Of a stretch of DNA of 64,000 nt, positions 44,030 through 54,856 are shown piece after piece; the stretch's first letter is position 1, and the number at the start of each line of letters is the position of its first letter. The position numbers and the translations under genes were made by a program. The DNA is taken from NCBI RefSeq assembly GCF_002834385.1, contig NZ_PITQ01000015.1, forward strand, positions 1 through 64,000. The letters are read 5' to 3'. This stretch comes from Rahnella sp. AA. GTDB lineage: Bacteria > Pseudomonadota > Gammaproteobacteria > Enterobacterales > Enterobacteriaceae. Below the pieces are notes generated by a model. It had not been told where the DNA came from. It did not search any database and saw nothing but the letters and a program-made list of their open reading frames with translations.

Positions 44030-47000
44030 TGCTGAAACGTCTGTTAAGTAAACTGACGGGAAACCGTCAGCAGGTAGAACGCCATCTAAAAAACCAGTAT
44101 CAGGTTGAGGATAATGGGCTCAGTTTTCCACAATCGGTGGTTGATGATCCGGATCTTTGGGCTCTGGCATCCTGGCTTGAGCAATTGGCTGAAGAAGACT
44201 ATCTGATATCACTAACAGACCGATGGTTGTTGAGCTGGGAGGCATTGTACCGGCTGCTGGAAGATGAAGAGCATGCCAGCAGTCTGCCTCTAATTGGCGT
44301 ACCGGAGGTATTACCGTTACGTGCAAGTTTGAGTTCGCGAGGGGCATTAAGCGATCGTGATTTTCGCGTCTGGATTGCTGAATGGGCCACACTTCCGGCG
44401 CGTCACCCCATCCGCTTCAGTCGTACTGGTGCTATTTTTACACATGAAAATCAGCAGCATCTGTTATCGCGGGAAAACTGGACACTCTTGCAGGTAACTG
44501 AGCAGCTCAGTGCACAACAATCACTGTCTCCCGGTGAAACAACCAACCAGTTGGGGTGGGCGACTATCCGTAAATGTGCGAAACTAGCCGCCGCAAAATT
44601 TGATGATTATTTAGAAAAAACGCACGTCATCAAACCCACTTCATTGTCGTTACGCCTGAGAAAGGCAACGATTGCAGATACTGCCGTTATCGAGATTGAG
44701 CCCCACTTCGAGGACCAACCCGATAACTGGCTCGGCAGTTTTGACAAAAACGCTCAAGTTCATGACAGCTACCGCATCCCCGGAGAAAATGGCGAACTCA
44801 GCCATGTCATCATCCCACCCGAAGTAAAAGAAGTACTCAATTCAATACATTCAATTCCTGGCCGCCGGGTGGCCGGTAGTGAAGCACTTTCCTTTGTCCG
44901 CAACCCTTATACGTTCCTCGGCGAAGATGCTGCCAGTGTTATTGCCCCCGAAGAACATGAGCAGGCACTGTTTGATGCCCATATTTTCTTCCATCATTTT
45001 AGGCTTCAGCCCCGGGTCAATGACGAGAATAAGATAGGGGATGTAACGTTGGTACTGGAGCCGGTCTCTCCAGTGCCGCAACCGGAAGTGTTATTCCTCT
45101 TCTCTGCTCCCTGGGAGCTGGATAAATTTGTTCAGGCTCTGGGTATAAGTGTCGCTGCACAAATGCCTGCGGGTTCCTGGCAGGGTTACGAACTGGAATT
45201 GAGCCAATTCACTGAACAGCAATGGCATGATTGCCAGTCACTGTTGTCACGCTGGCAACAAGAAGTCGAAGGTAAAGAATTTAGCGATGTCCTGGATCTG
45301 GGGAAATATGGCGATCGCGTCATCGGCATCGGAGAGTTTGAAAAAATATCTTCACCCTGGCTGACCAAAGCTCAAAGCGAAAACTGGCTCCCTGACGATA
45401 TCGATTTCTCGGCATTTTCGGTCGAAACACTCGATGGCTGGCAACCTGATAACCTGTACCACTTCGATGAACTGCAGGAGAGAATCACCCAGGCAGAAGC
45501 TGCTGGCGAAACGCATATCCTCTCCCCCTGGAATGACACTGAATTGCCGCTGGATGCCGCTAAAACCTTCCGTAAGAACTGGGAAAAACAGCAAAATACA
45601 GCAAATGAATCAGAGAACAATGTTGTTGATAAAGCGGCCCGAGCTGTACTCAAAATTGAACAGAATATTGAAGAAGCGGCCTATATCAAACAGCGCCGCG
45701 ATTCACTCCTCAATGCACGTCATGCTGAACCCGAAATTCCGCTGAGCCTGAAAGAGCACATCCGACTCAAAGACCATCAGCGTGAAGGCATCGCCTGGCT
45801 TCAGCAACTTTTCCTTCGCTCGCCTCAGGAAACGGCAGGTTGCCTGCTGGCGGATGACATGGGGCTGGGTAAAACGCTACAAATCCTGAGTTTCCTGGTC
45901 TGGTTCATTGAAAAATTCCCGCAAGAACCGCCAAGCCTCATCGTTGCTCCTGTCTCTCTTTTAGATAACTGGGAACGCGAACTGGACAATTTCTTCTACA
46001 CCTCCGGCATTCCGGTGTTGAAATTGTATGGCGAAACCATCAAAGCGGTGAAATACCCGAAACAGGCTATCCCTGCTCATCTGCAGTCTCAGGGGATAAA
46101 AAACTTGCTCAAACCCGGCTGGCAAGGTGAGGCGAAAATCATTCTGACAACCTACGAAACGCTTCGCGATCAGGAGTTCTCACTGGCACGTCAACGCTGG
46201 TCCATTATGGTGTGCGACGAAGCTCAAAAGATAAAGAACCCGGCGGCATTAATCACCCATGCGGCCAACGCAATACAAGCCAGATTTAAAGTGGCATGCA
46301 CCGGTACTCCTGTCGAAAACACGCTTGTAGATCTGTGGAGCCTATTTGATTTTGCTCAGCCGGGTCTATTAGGGGCGCTCAATGAATTTGGCAAACACTA
46401 TGTTCGCCCTATAGAGAACGAAGCAGGTCGTGATACGGAACGGCTGGAAAGCTTGCGAGCCTTGATTGAACCACAGACATTGCGTCGTACCAAAGAAGAG
46501 GTCGCGCGCGATCTGCCGCAAAAAATTGAAGTCAGCAGCTGTAAACAACTGCCGTTTTCCAGTGCCCAGAAGCAGCTGTACCTTTCCTCGATTGCCAACT
46601 GGCAACAACAACAGGCGCTAAGCGAGGGAATGCAACAGGCGGGCACGGGGATGCTAGGGTTATTACATCGACTCAAGCTCATTTGCGCGCATCCTGCAGT
46701 GATTAGCCCTGAGCCTCGCTACCGGGAAGGCTCGCCAAAACTTAACTGGATGCTGAAAACGCTGGATGAAGTAAAACATACCAGTCAAGACAAGGTAATT
46801 ATCTTTACCGAACTGCGCGATCTCCAGCGAGAAATCCAACATGCAGTCCATCAGAGATTCGGTTTCCGCCCGGTGATAATCAATGGCGACACCAGTACTA
46901 AAAGTCAGAGCCAGAACAGCCGCCAGCGATTAATTGATGATTTCCAGGCTCAACCCGGCTTTGGCGTGATTATTCTCTCTACCGTCGCGGTTGGCTTTGG

Positions 47001-47271
47001 GGTTAATGTTCAGAAAGCCAACCACGTTATTCACTTCACCCGCTGCTGGAACCCGGCAAAAGAAGATCAGGCAACTGACCGCGCTTACCGTATCGGTCAG
47101 ACAAAGGATGTGTATGTGTATTACCCGACGGTAAGGGACTGCGATATTACGACATTTGAGGAAACGTTGGATGTCTTGCTCAACCGCAGGCGTGCGCTTG
47201 CAAGAGATATGCTTTGCGCTTCCCCGGATTTAAGCGGGGCAGATTTCGAAGGTATGTTCAAAGGTGCGTGA
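44029..47271 (+). CDS. zorD: Zorya type I protein ZorD (SNF2-type helicase/nuclease effector)
   Basis: 1080 residues. The N-terminal half is specific to ZorD. The C-terminal half is a SNF2-type SF2 ATPase: LLADDMGLGKTLQIL (motif I, about 606-620), VAPVSLLDNWERELDNF, VCDEAQKIKN (DEAQ box at 730), TGTPVENTLVDLWSLFDF, and in the second lobe IIFTELRDLQ, LSTVAVGFGVNVQKANHVI and QATDRAYRIGQ. ZorD is the DNA-attacking effector of Zorya, released or activated after motor signalling. Last gene of the operon, followed after about 290 bases by the thrW tRNA gene. Confidence 0.92.
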   Translation: MLKRLLSKLTGNRQQVERHLKNQYQVEDNGLSFPQSVVDDPDLWALASWLEQLAEEDYLISLTDRWLLSWEALYRLLEDEEHASSLPLIGVPEVLPLRASLSSRGALSDRDFRVWIAEWATLPARHPIRFSRTGAIFTHENQQHLLSRENWTLLQVTEQLSAQQSLSPGETTNQLGWATIRKCAKLAAAKFDDYLEKTHVIKPTSLSLRLRKATIADTAVIEIEPHFEDQPDNWLGSFDKNAQVHDSYRIPGENGELSHVIIPPEVKEVLNSIHSIPGRRVAGSEALSFVRNPYTFLGEDAASVIAPEEHEQALFDAHIFFHHFRLQPRVNDENKIGDVTLVLEPVSPVPQPEVLFLFSAPWELDKFVQALGISVAAQMPAGSWQGYELELSQFTEQQWHDCQSLLSRWQQEVEGKEFSDVLDLGKYGDRVIGIGEFEKISSPWLTKAQSENWLPDDIDFSAFSVETLDGWQPDNLYHFDELQERITQAEAAGETHILSPWNDTELPLDAAKTFRKNWEKQQNTANESENNVVDKAARAVLKIEQNIEEAAYIKQRRDSLLNARHAEPEIPLSLKEHIRLKDHQREGIAWLQQLFLRSPQETAGCLLADDMGLGKTLQILSFLVWFIEKFPQEPPSLIVAPVSLLDNWERELDNFFYTSGIPVLKLYGETIKAVKYPKQAIPAHLQSQGIKNLLKPGWQGEAKIILTTYETLRDQEFSLARQRWSIMVCDEAQKIKNPAALITHAANAIQARFKVACTGTPVENTLVDLWSLFDFAQPGLLGALNEFGKHYVRPIENEAGRDTERLESLRALIEPQTLRRTKEEVARDLPQKIEVSSCKQLPFSSAQKQLYLSSIANWQQQQALSEGMQQAGTGMLGLLHRLKLICAHPAVISPEPRYREGSPKLNWMLKTLDEVKHTSQDKVIIFTELRDLQREIQHAVHQRFGFRPVIINGDTSTKSQSQNSRQRLIDDFQAQPGFGVIILSTVAVGFGVNVQKANHVIHFTRCWNPAKEDQATDRAYRIGQTKDVYVYYPTVRDCDITTFEETLDVLLNRRRALARDMLCASPDLSGADFEGMFKGA

Positions 47272-47564
47272 ACCCGCTACCTCAGTTATTACATTTAGCA
47301 TTGACGCAATAATATTTATGCCATTACATCGTGATCCCTCTTACGCGGATGGATCACCGTGTCATTATCTTTGAATCACCACGGGTTTAGCAAATACCTC
47401 AGAGTCAGGGATGTCTCCTGCTTTTTTACGATACCGTGTATAAAACGCGCGCGGAGGGTCACGGAAAAAAGCTATACCATGCAAAACAAGTATTCCAATA
47501 AGTGTACGAGAGCAAAATCGACGGATTTTGGAAAGATGAAAGGATGATAGCTGCTTGATGTGAC

Positions 47565-47640
47565 TGGTGCCGATAATAGGAGTCGAACCTACGACCTTCG
47601 CATTACGAATGCGCTGCTCTACCAACTGAGCTATATCTGC
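47565..47640 (-). tRNA. thrW: tRNA-Thr (anticodon CGT)
   Basis: 76 bases including CCA. Cloverleaf intact in the D, anticodon (GCGCATTCGTAATGC) and T arms. It differs from the usual enterobacterial thrW in base 3: the 5' acceptor strand reads GCAGATA while the 3' strand reads TATCGGC, leaving an A-G mismatch at 3:70. thrW lies beside proA in E. coli too and is a known prophage and island integration site; its 3' end faces the Zorya island here. Confidence 0.93.
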
Positions 47641-47859
47641 TTTTTGAGGGATTGTCTGGGGGCTACGGGGTAACAAACTATTCCAAACCGCCAGCCTCCG
47701 TCAAGACCCTGAAAGGGCGTTTGGTGAGTTCTTAATCACCCTGCGCACGTTATGGATATTATGTTTATTTTGACGTGAAAATACGGGCTGAAAATAGCCA
47801 GTCATCGCCGGAGTGTGGAGGATTAACGTTTTGATATTTCTGGGATTGGTTCTGAAAAA

Positions 47860-47936
<77 letters not shown>

Positions 47937-48051
47937 TTTTGAAGTGTTACCGGGGAACTACGGGGTGCTAAATTAGTGAAATCTGGCGCTGCCGTCAAGC
48001 CCCTGAAAGTGCGTTTGCTGCTTTTCTCATCAAACGGTGCAAGATAGGAAA

Positions 48052-48087
48052 TTTCTACCGGTTTCATAGGGTTGAAACCGGTAGAAA
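48052..48087 (-). terminator. Strong hairpin behind proA
   Basis: A perfect 15-base inverted repeat (tttctaccggtttca / tgaaaccggtagaaa) with a 6-base loop starts 6 bases after the proA stop codon; the minus-strand side continues with a short T run. Confidence 0.8.
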
Positions 48088-48093
48088 AAAAGG

Positions 48094-49347
48094 TCACGGG
48101 CGCACTAAATCGTCGCCATAACCAATCCATTTATAGGTCGTCAGGGCTTCTAATCCCATCGGGCCGCGGGCGTGCAGTTTTTGGGTACTGACCGCCACTT
48201 CTGCGCCTAAACCGAATTGGCCGCCATCAGTGAAACGGGTGCTGGCGTTGACATAAACCGCCGAGGAGTCGACTTCACGCACGAAACGGTCGGCGGAGCT
48301 GATTGAACGGGTGAGGATCGCGTCGGAATGTTCGGTGCCGTAGGCGCGGATATGCGCCACGGCGGCGTCCAGATCGGCGACGACGGTGACGTTCAGATCC
48401 AGCGACAACCATTCGTCCTGATAATCTTCCTCAGTCACGGCCAGCACTTTCGCCGGGCCATTTTGCAGATGCGGCATGGCGGATTCACTGGCATGAAGCG
48501 TGACGCCCGCACGGTGCATACGACCACTCAGCTCCGGCAGGAAACGTTCTGCAATCGCCTGATGAACCAGCACGGTTTCGAGGCTGTTACAGGCGCTCGG
48601 ACGCTGCACTTTTGCGCTTTCAATCACCGTCAGCGCTTTGTCGAAATCCACGCTTTCATCCACAAACGTATGACACACGCCAATACCGCCTGTGATCACC
48701 GGAATGGTGGACTGTTCACGGCACAGTTTATGCAGCGCCGCGCCACCGCGTGGGATCAGCATGTCGACGTATTTATCCAGACGCAGCAGTTCCGCCACCA
48801 GCGCGCGATCCGGGCTGTCGATGGCCTGAACAGCGGCTTTTGGCAGGCCACATTCTTCCAGCGCCAGCTGGATCACTTTGACCGTCGCCTGATTGGTGTG
48901 ATGCGTTTCTTTCCCGCCGCGCAGGATAACGGCGTTGCCGGTTTTCAGGCACAGACTGGCGACGTCGATGGTGACGTTCGGGCGCGCTTCATAAATCACG
49001 CCAATCACGCCCAGCGGTACACGGCGGCGTTCGAGACGCAAACCGCTGTCCTGCTGAGAACCGTCAATCACCTGCCCGACCGGATCGCTCAGGCGGCAGA
49101 CATCGCGCACGTCGCTGGCGATGGCGGATAAGCGCGCAGGCGTCAGCAGCAGGCGATCGAGTAACGCTTCGCTCATACCGCTTTCGCGGGCGGCGGCCAT
49201 ATCCAGTTCGTTGGCAAGAATAATGCTCTGGCTGTTGGCCTCGAGCATGTCAGCCATCAGCATCAGCGCACGGTTTTTCTGCGCGGTGCTGAGGGTGGAG
49301 AGCTGCCAGGACGCGGCTTTCGCGGCCCTGCCCATCTCGTTAAGCAT
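48094..49347 (-). CDS. proA: Gamma-glutamyl phosphate reductase
   Basis: 417 residues, the same as E. coli. Aldehyde-dehydrogenase fold; family landmarks include [48 protein letters not shown] and the catalytic Cys in [15 protein letters not shown]. Reduces glutamyl-5-phosphate with NADPH in proline synthesis. I chose ATG 49347 because AAGGAG precedes it by 7 bases; the earlier in-frame ATG at 49368 would overlap proB. Second gene of proBA, 10 bases after proB. Confidence 0.96.
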   Translation of the reverse strand: MLNEMGRAAKAASWQLSTLSTAQKNRALMLMADMLEANSQSIILANELDMAAARESGMSEALLDRLLLTPARLSAIASDVRDVCRLSDPVGQVIDGSQQDSGLRLERRRVPLGVIGVIYEARPNVTIDVASLCLKTGNAVILRGGKETHHTNQATVKVIQLALEECGLPKAAVQAIDSPDRALVAELLRLDKYVDMLIPRGGAALHKLCREQSTIPVITGGIGVCHTFVDESVDFDKALTVIESAKVQRPSACNSLETVLVHQAIAERFLPELSGRMHRAGVTLHASESAMPHLQNGPAKVLAVTEEDYQDEWLSLDLNVTVVADLDAAVAHIRAYGTEHSDAILTRSISSADRFVREVDSSAVYVNASTRFTDGGQFGLGAEVAVSTQKLHARGPMGLEALTTYKWIGYGDDLVRP

Positions 49348-49357
49348 GTGTAACTCC

Positions 49358-50461
49358 TTAACTGACAATCATGTCGTCACGGTGAACGGCAACCGGGCCG
49401 TATTCGTAACCGAGAATTTCGCTGATCTGCTGCGAGTGATGGCCGGCAATCATGCGCATCGCATCGCTGTTATAACGGCTGACACCGTGCGCGAGGTCAC
49501 GTCCGTTCAGGTTGCGGATGCGGATCACTTCACCACGCGAGAAATCGCCTTTCACTTCGCGGATGCCTTTTGGCAGCAGGGAACTGCCGCGCTCCATCAT
49601 GGCGGAAACCGCGCCGTCGTCGATGGTGATTTCACCGGCTGGCGGTGCGCCGAAAATCCAGCGTTTACGGTTTTCCAGCGGGGTTTCCATCGCGTGGAAA
49701 CGCGTGCCGACGGAAACACCGTTAATCACATCGCCAATCACGCCCGGCAGGCTGCCTGCGGCAATAATGGTGTCGACACCTGCACGGCACGCGACATCTG
49801 CGGCTTGCAGTTTGGTCGCCATTCCGCCGGTTCCGAGGCCGGAAACGCTGTCGCCCGCCACACCACGCAGTTCATCGTCAATCGTCATGACTTCGCGGAT
49901 AAGCTCTGCTTCAGGATTAGTGCGCGGATCGGCGGTAAACAGGCCACTCTGATCGGTCAGCAGCAGCAGTTTATCGGCACCGGCCAGAATCGCAGCCAGC
50001 GCCGAGAGATTGTCGTTATCGCCGACTTTAATCTCTGCGGTGGCAACGGCATCGTTCTCGTTGATTACCGGCACGATATGGTTATCGAGCAGCGCGTGCA
50101 TCGTGTCGCGGGCATTCAGGAAACGCTCGCGATCTTCCATATCGGCACGGGTCAGCAGCATCTGACCAATGTGGATGCCGTAAATCGAAAACAATTGCTC
50201 CCAGAGCTGGATTAAACGGCTTTGCCCGACGGCAGCCAGCAGCTGTTTGGAAGCAATGGTGGCGGGGAGTTCGGGGTAGCCAAGATGTTCACGCCCGGCA
50301 GCAATCGCGCCCGACGTTACAATCACAATCCGGTGCCCTGCCGCATGTTGTTGCGCGCACTGGCGGACAAGCTCAACAATGTGAGCACGGTTGAGGCGGC
50401 GCGAACCGCCAGTGAGCACGCTGGTGCCCAGTTTTACAACCAGTGTCTGACTGCCACTCAT
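49358..50461 (-). CDS. proB: Glutamate 5-kinase
   Basis: 367 residues as in E. coli. Amino-acid kinase domain ([55 protein letters not shown]) and a C-terminal PUA domain ([20 protein letters not shown]). First step of proline synthesis, feedback-inhibited by proline. Start at MSGSQT (50461), four residues inside the longest frame, in line with the family. Operon with proA. Confidence 0.96.
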   Translation of the reverse strand: MSGSQTLVVKLGTSVLTGGSRRLNRAHIVELVRQCAQQHAAGHRIVIVTSGAIAAGREHLGYPELPATIASKQLLAAVGQSRLIQLWEQLFSIYGIHIGQMLLTRADMEDRERFLNARDTMHALLDNHIVPVINENDAVATAEIKVGDNDNLSALAAILAGADKLLLLTDQSGLFTADPRTNPEAELIREVMTIDDELRGVAGDSVSGLGTGGMATKLQAADVACRAGVDTIIAAGSLPGVIGDVINGVSVGTRFHAMETPLENRKRWIFGAPPAGEITIDDGAVSAMMERGSSLLPKGIREVKGDFSRGEVIRIRNLNGRDLAHGVSRYNSDAMRMIAGHHSQQISEILGYEYGPVAVHRDDMIVS

Positions 50462-50587
50462 TAGTCTTTCCATTAAGGTGAAATAAGAAATGCTTCGTTG
50501 TCTTTGTAACAGGGGAGAAGCGTTATGCCAACCGGCATAACGCTATAATAGCAGCATTCAGTATGGGAATGGGTAGTACAGAAGGTG

Positions 50588-50989
50588 TCAGGCGGAGAGC
50601 TTCACCGGTTCTTCGCTGAAATCATCAGCCGGTTCCAGTTTGAGGGACATCTCTTCGATCATCGTGTTGAGTTTTTTGTGGAACCCAACCAGAGTGGTCT
50701 CGAGTTTCTCACGCACTTCAGCATCTTTAATGTTTTGCGCCTTCCAGATGCCGTCTTTATCGAACAAACCGAAGTGATATACATAGGTAAAACGTTCGGC
50801 TTCAGCCTGCAACTCTATCCACCACCCCCAGAATTCACGCTTCTCAGGAGCGGGCTTCACGTTCACACAGACCGCAAGGCAGTCAAAGAAAAAGCGGTCG
50901 TTTTCGCATTTCCCTTCTCTAATGTACGGCCCGAGTGTACCGAAACGTTTCATTAGCCTGCTTTTAGGATGACCACTTGGTAACGTCAT
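50588..50989 (-). CDS. crl: Sigma factor-binding protein Crl
   Basis: 133 residues. Begins [20 protein letters not shown] and has the conserved core [13 protein letters not shown] and [14 protein letters not shown], ending [17 protein letters not shown], all as in E. coli Crl. It helps RpoS associate with RNA polymerase core at low temperature and in early stationary phase. In E. coli phoE lies between crl and proB; it is absent here. Confidence 0.95.
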   Translation of the reverse strand: MTLPSGHPKSRLMKRFGTLGPYIREGKCENDRFFFDCLAVCVNVKPAPEKREFWGWWIELQAEAERFTYVYHFGLFDKDGIWKAQNIKDAEVREKLETTLVGFHKKLNTMIEEMSLKLEPADDFSEEPVKLSA

Positions 50990-51052
50990 TGTACAACCTC
51001 CATAGAAAGACGATCCTTTTTAGCAAACCGTTAAGAATTAGCAACCATTAAG

Positions 51053-52303
51053 TTAACGCATCTGCTTTTCCAGCCATTCACAAATCTCGTGTAATGCGCT
51101 GTCAAAGTGCTGGTAAAGCGGCTCACTTTTGATGGTCAGAATCTTGCCTTCAGAGGAGGAATCCGCAATCAGCCTGGCTTCGCTCTTCGGGCTGAAGATA
51201 TCGCTTTCCCAGTAGGCGGCGAGCATTGGCGTCGGTGTTCTGCGCCCTAACAGCCCCTGCGTTTTCAGAGAATATCGATTAAGTTCGGTTTTCAGCGCGG
51301 AGTCCGACGCCGTTGACATTCCGATACGGCTCGCCAGCACGTCCATGTACATATCCGGCACCTGCTCCTGACATTTCGGATCGCTCAGCAGCGAATGCAC
51401 CAGCGCGCCCAGCGTCGCCACAGCCCGCACGCGGCGCGGCTCGAGATACGCCAGCCGCACGGCGACGTTCGCCCCAAAGCGATAACCCAGCAGGCTGACG
51501 CGGCTCGCATCCACCCACGGCACATCAGAAAGCTGCATGAGAACCTGCTGATGCAGGAAGCTGGTGTCCTGCGTCAGTTTCCATTTAGAGGAGAAACCGA
51601 TCGACGGCATGTCGATGGTCAGCATCGCAATGCCCATCGGCGCGAGATAAGAGCGGAACAGGCGCTGATGGTCACTTTGCAACGTGTCCAGCCCGCCGCA
51701 CACCATCACCGTCGGGAACGGTGCTTTGCCTTTGTTTGGCAGATGCAGGAAACCGGTGATAGGCGCGCCGCCCGGGATTTTGAACTCCAGCTCTTTCAGA
51801 TCATACGGCGAATGTTCGGAGGATTTCTCAAACGCTTTATTGGCCAGCGCTTCCGCCTGCTCCGCCAGCGTATCGCCTTTCAGATGCGGATAACCGGCAA
51901 TGCTGTAAAGGTTCGCGGCTTTAAGCCAGTATTCGCTGGCAAGATTGGCGTCTTTCTCATCGGCGGCTTTTTGCTGCCAGTGCATGGCCTGATTCGACCA
52001 TTCATAAATCCAGTTGCCGTTGCGATAGCCAATGACGGTATCGAGCAATAACGGGTCGCTGTGTTCGGCCTGAGAAACGGCAATGCGCGACAGCACTTCC
52101 TCCACTTCCAGCGGATCAACGCCGCGCCACATCCACATCAGACGGTTGATTGTCCGGTACCAGCAATTCACGGTATCGCCTTCCAGCGCTGAGTGCATCG
52201 GCGGGTGCGTATTGTGATGATGAACGCGATGAACCAGTGTCGAAGTTTCCGGATATTTGAATGACGGTTTGAACAGTTTTTCCGTGAGATTGGCTGGAGC
52301 CAT
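51053..52303 (-). CDS. frsA: Esterase/fermentation-respiration switch protein FrsA
   Basis: 416 residues, alpha/beta-hydrolase fold. Matches E. coli FrsA along its whole length ([95 protein letters not shown]). The nucleophile-elbow position reads GYRFGAN rather than GxSxG, as in other FrsA proteins. Linked to the switch between fermentation and respiration by interaction with the PTS protein IIA-Glc. Confidence 0.95.
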   Translation of the reverse strand: MAPANLTEKLFKPSFKYPETSTLVHRVHHHNTHPPMHSALEGDTVNCWYRTINRLMWMWRGVDPLEVEEVLSRIAVSQAEHSDPLLLDTVIGYRNGNWIYEWSNQAMHWQQKAADEKDANLASEYWLKAANLYSIAGYPHLKGDTLAEQAEALANKAFEKSSEHSPYDLKELEFKIPGGAPITGFLHLPNKGKAPFPTVMVCGGLDTLQSDHQRLFRSYLAPMGIAMLTIDMPSIGFSSKWKLTQDTSFLHQQVLMQLSDVPWVDASRVSLLGYRFGANVAVRLAYLEPRRVRAVATLGALVHSLLSDPKCQEQVPDMYMDVLASRIGMSTASDSALKTELNRYSLKTQGLLGRRTPTPMLAAYWESDIFSPKSEARLIADSSSEGKILTIKSEPLYQHFDSALHEICEWLEKQMR

Positions 52304-52436
52304 GATGCGAGATCCTCCGTTAGCAAGCAGCTTTTCGCCCGCAGGCGAACGTTTCAGGCAGGGATTATAACCCGCCCACGTTGCGACAAGACAGGAGTGA
52401 GGTCAAGCGGAAAGGATTTCAAGTCAACAAAAGCAA

Positions 52437-52461
52437 AACGCCCGGCAATTAGCCAGGCGTT
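52437..52461 (-). terminator. Hairpin with T run behind gpt
   Basis: aacgcc / ggcgtt with an inner ggc / gcc pair and loop aatta; the minus strand continues TTTTGCTTTT. It would end gpt transcripts before frsA. Confidence 0.7.
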
Positions 52462-52487
52462 AAAAGGGGGGGCACTGCATCCCCTAA

Positions 52488-52594
52488 ATCCTTCGTGCTG
52501 CATCAAGGCGGCAACGGAGCAAATCGCCGGGAGCATACAAAAGTATGTGACCGGGGTTTGCGAAGGCAGCCAACGCAGAGGCAGCACGAAGGAT
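52488..52594. repeat. Dispersed palindromic repeat (MITE-like), copy 1
   Basis: 107 bases bounded by a perfect 14-base inverted repeat (atccttcgtgctgc / gcagcacgaaggat). The central part (aaggcggcaa, ccgggagcata, tatgtgaccggggt, gcagccaacgca) is shared with the copy at 61068-61195. Similar elements are common between genes in Serratia-like genomes. Confidence 0.8.
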
Positions 52595-52603
52595 GACGAG
52601 GAT

Positions 52604-53062
52604 TTACTTACCGACCAATGGCGGGACGAACACCACGCCCATATCCCACGGCTGTTCAATCCAGGTGTTCTGCGGGATATCAACCACATAATCGTCAACC
52701 AGCGGCGCACCGGCAGGTTTGGCGAAAATCGTGATGAAATGCGCTTTCGGATACATTTCGCGGATCGCTTTTGCGGTGCCGCCGGTATCGACCAGATCGT
52801 CGATGACGATGAAGCCTTCACCGTCGCCTTCTGCGCGTTTCAGCACTTGCATTTCACGCTGATTGTCGTGGTCGTAGCTGGAGATACATACGGTATCCAC
52901 ATGACGGATGCACAGTTCGCGAGCCAGTAACGCTGCCGGAACCAGACCGCCACGGCTGACGGCAATAATGCCTTTCCATTGTTCTGCCGGCAGCAGGCGT
53001 TTAGCCATAGTGCGGGCGTGGATTTGCAGCATGTCCCAGGTTACAACGTATTTTTCGCTCAT
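52604..53062 (-). CDS. gpt: Xanthine-guanine phosphoribosyltransferase
   Basis: 152 residues as in E. coli. Begins [20 protein letters not shown], with [20 protein letters not shown] and the PRPP-binding loop [20 protein letters not shown]. Salvages guanine, xanthine and hypoxanthine. Divergent from pepD, with a 294-base promoter region between them. Confidence 0.96.
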   Translation of the reverse strand: MSEKYVVTWDMLQIHARTMAKRLLPAEQWKGIIAVSRGGLVPAALLARELCIRHVDTVCISSYDHDNQREMQVLKRAEGDGEGFIVIDDLVDTGGTAKAIREMYPKAHFITIFAKPAGAPLVDDYVVDIPQNTWIEQPWDMGVVFVPPLVGK

Positions 53063-53356
53063 AAAGGTGTCCCAGCCAGTGAATTGACGGCTTCTAAAAA
53101 TGTATTCGAGGGGAAAAAAGGTTGCGCAGGATTATAGTGAGTCCCGCCTACAAAAACCAGCGGTTATAGTACCGCCAGCCCGCAAAAAACCTGGATTTTC
53201 TCCCCGCGCCCGCGCACAGGTTAAGATTAAGTGATATTCTGTCAGGCCACTCGCCACACAGTCTGGCGGGGATTACTTAACCTTAAACCTACAGCATCTC
53301 AATCAGTTCCCCTGCAAATGGAGCCTGAATGAGCTGACTGTCACAGGAGACTTATA

Positions 53357-54817
53357 GTGTCTGAACTGTCTCAGCTTTCGCCACAGCCGTTGTGGGATAT
53401 TTTTGCCAAAGTATGTTCAATTCCGCACCCTTCTTATCATGAAGAAGCGCTGGCAAAACACATCGTTGAATGGGCTCAGGAAAAGGGTATCCACGCTGAG
53501 CGTGATGAAGTTGGCAACATTTTGCTGCGCAAACCGGCCACTAAAGGCATGGAAAATCGCAAAGCCGTTGCCCTGCAGGCTCACCTCGATATGGTGCCGC
53601 AGAAAAACAACGATACTGTTCACGATTTCACTAAAGATCCGATTCAGCCGTTCATCGAAGACGGTTGGGTAAAAGCCCGCGGCACCACGCTGGGCGCAGA
53701 CAACGGTATTGGCCTGGCTTCTGCACTGGCAGTTCTGGCTGATGACAGCGTAGAACACGGCCCGCTGGAAGTGCTGCTGACCATGACCGAAGAAACCGGC
53801 ATGGCGGGTGCATTTGGCCTGCAACCGGACTGGTTACAATCTGAGATTCTGATCAACACCGATTCTGAAACCGAAGGCGAAATCTACATGGGTTGCGCCG
53901 GCGGGATTGATTTTACCGCCACGCTGCCACTGAGCCGCGAAGCGGTTCCGGCCGGTTTCACCACGCTGAAACTGACACTGAAAGGCCTGAAAGGCGGCCA
54001 CTCCGGCGCGGATATCCACCTCGGTCTGGGCAACGCCAGCAAACTGCTGGTGCGCTTCCTGTCTGAACACGCCGACACCCTCGGCCTGCACCTGCTGGAT
54101 TTCACCGGCGGCACGCTGCGTAACGCCATTCCCCGCGAAGCCATCGCGACGCTGGCGATTGCAGCCGATAAAGCGGACGCACTGAAAGCCGCTGCACAGG
54201 AATTCCTGGCAACGATTCAGTTTGAGCTGTCTGCGGTTGAGAAGAAAATCGCTTTCGTCGTTGAAGCGACAGAAAGTGCTGCGAAAGCGCTGAGCAAAGA
54301 CAGCCAGAGCAAATTCATTGCACTGCTGAACGCCACACCAAACGGCGTGATCCGCATGAGCGATGACGTTAAAGGCGTGGTCGAAACCTCCCTGAACGTT
54401 GGCGTTGTCACCATGAAAGATGACGAAGTGGCGATCAACAGCCTGATCCGCTCCCTTATCGACAGCGGCAAAGAATATGTCGTCAGCATGCTGAATTCGC
54501 TGAGTGAACTGGCTGGTGCGAAAAGCCTGGCAAAAGGCAGCTATCCTGGCTGGAAACCTGAGCCAAGCTCTCCGGTGATGACGCTGGTGCGTGAAACCTA
54601 CGAAACGCTGTTCAGCAAAACCCCGAACATTATGGTGATCCACGCCGGTCTGGAATGCGGTCTGTTCAAAAAACCGTACCCGGACATGGACATGGTTTCC
54701 ATCGGGCCAACCATCACCGGGCCACACTCGCCGGATGAGCAGGTTGAAATCGCCAGCGTTGAGCTGTACTGGAAACTGCTGACAGCACTGCTGAAAGCGA
54801 TTCCTGAGAAGAACTGA
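53357..54817 (+). CDS. pepD: Cytosol non-specific dipeptidase (aminoacyl-histidine dipeptidase)
   Basis: 486 residues, M20 metallopeptidase. GTG start with CAGGAGA upstream. Metal ligands are seen in LQAHLDMVPQ, GADNGIGLASAL, EETGMAGAF, NTDSETEGEI and near the end GPTITGPHSPDEQV; the lid domain has GLKGGHSGADI. Cleaves carnosine and other Xaa-His dipeptides in the cytoplasm. Same neighbour (gpt) as in E. coli. Confidence 0.96.
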   Translation: MSELSQLSPQPLWDIFAKVCSIPHPSYHEEALAKHIVEWAQEKGIHAERDEVGNILLRKPATKGMENRKAVALQAHLDMVPQKNNDTVHDFTKDPIQPFIEDGWVKARGTTLGADNGIGLASALAVLADDSVEHGPLEVLLTMTEETGMAGAFGLQPDWLQSEILINTDSETEGEIYMGCAGGIDFTATLPLSREAVPAGFTTLKLTLKGLKGGHSGADIHLGLGNASKLLVRFLSEHADTLGLHLLDFTGGTLRNAIPREAIATLAIAADKADALKAAAQEFLATIQFELSAVEKKIAFVVEATESAAKALSKDSQSKFIALLNATPNGVIRMSDDVKGVVETSLNVGVVTMKDDEVAINSLIRSLIDSGKEYVVSMLNSLSELAGAKSLAKGSYPGWKPEPSSPVMTLVRETYETLFSKTPNIMVIHAGLECGLFKKPYPDMDMVSIGPTITGPHSPDEQVEIASVELYWKLLTALLKAIPEKN

Positions 54818-54820
54818 TTT

Positions 54821-54856
54821 TTAAGCTCCCTCTCCCTCGCCGGGGAGGGAGCTTAA
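54821..54856. terminator. Bidirectional terminator between pepD and dinB
   Basis: Perfect 11-base inverted repeat ttaagctccct / agggagcttaa around a GC-rich loop. The first three bases are the dinB stop codon. Serves the two converging genes. Confidence 0.8.

Noticed and set aside
47272..47564. An integrase gene expected beside the tRNA integration site.
   Set aside because: No tyrosine-recombinase motifs found between zorD and thrW; any integrase must lie beyond the left edge or has been lost.
47365..47676. 103-codon minus-strand frame across thrW.
   Set aside because: It reads through the tRNA gene and has no similarity to integrases or other proteins.
48328..50215. Long plus-strand frames opposite proA and proB.
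   Set aside because: Shadow frames of well-identified, conserved genes.
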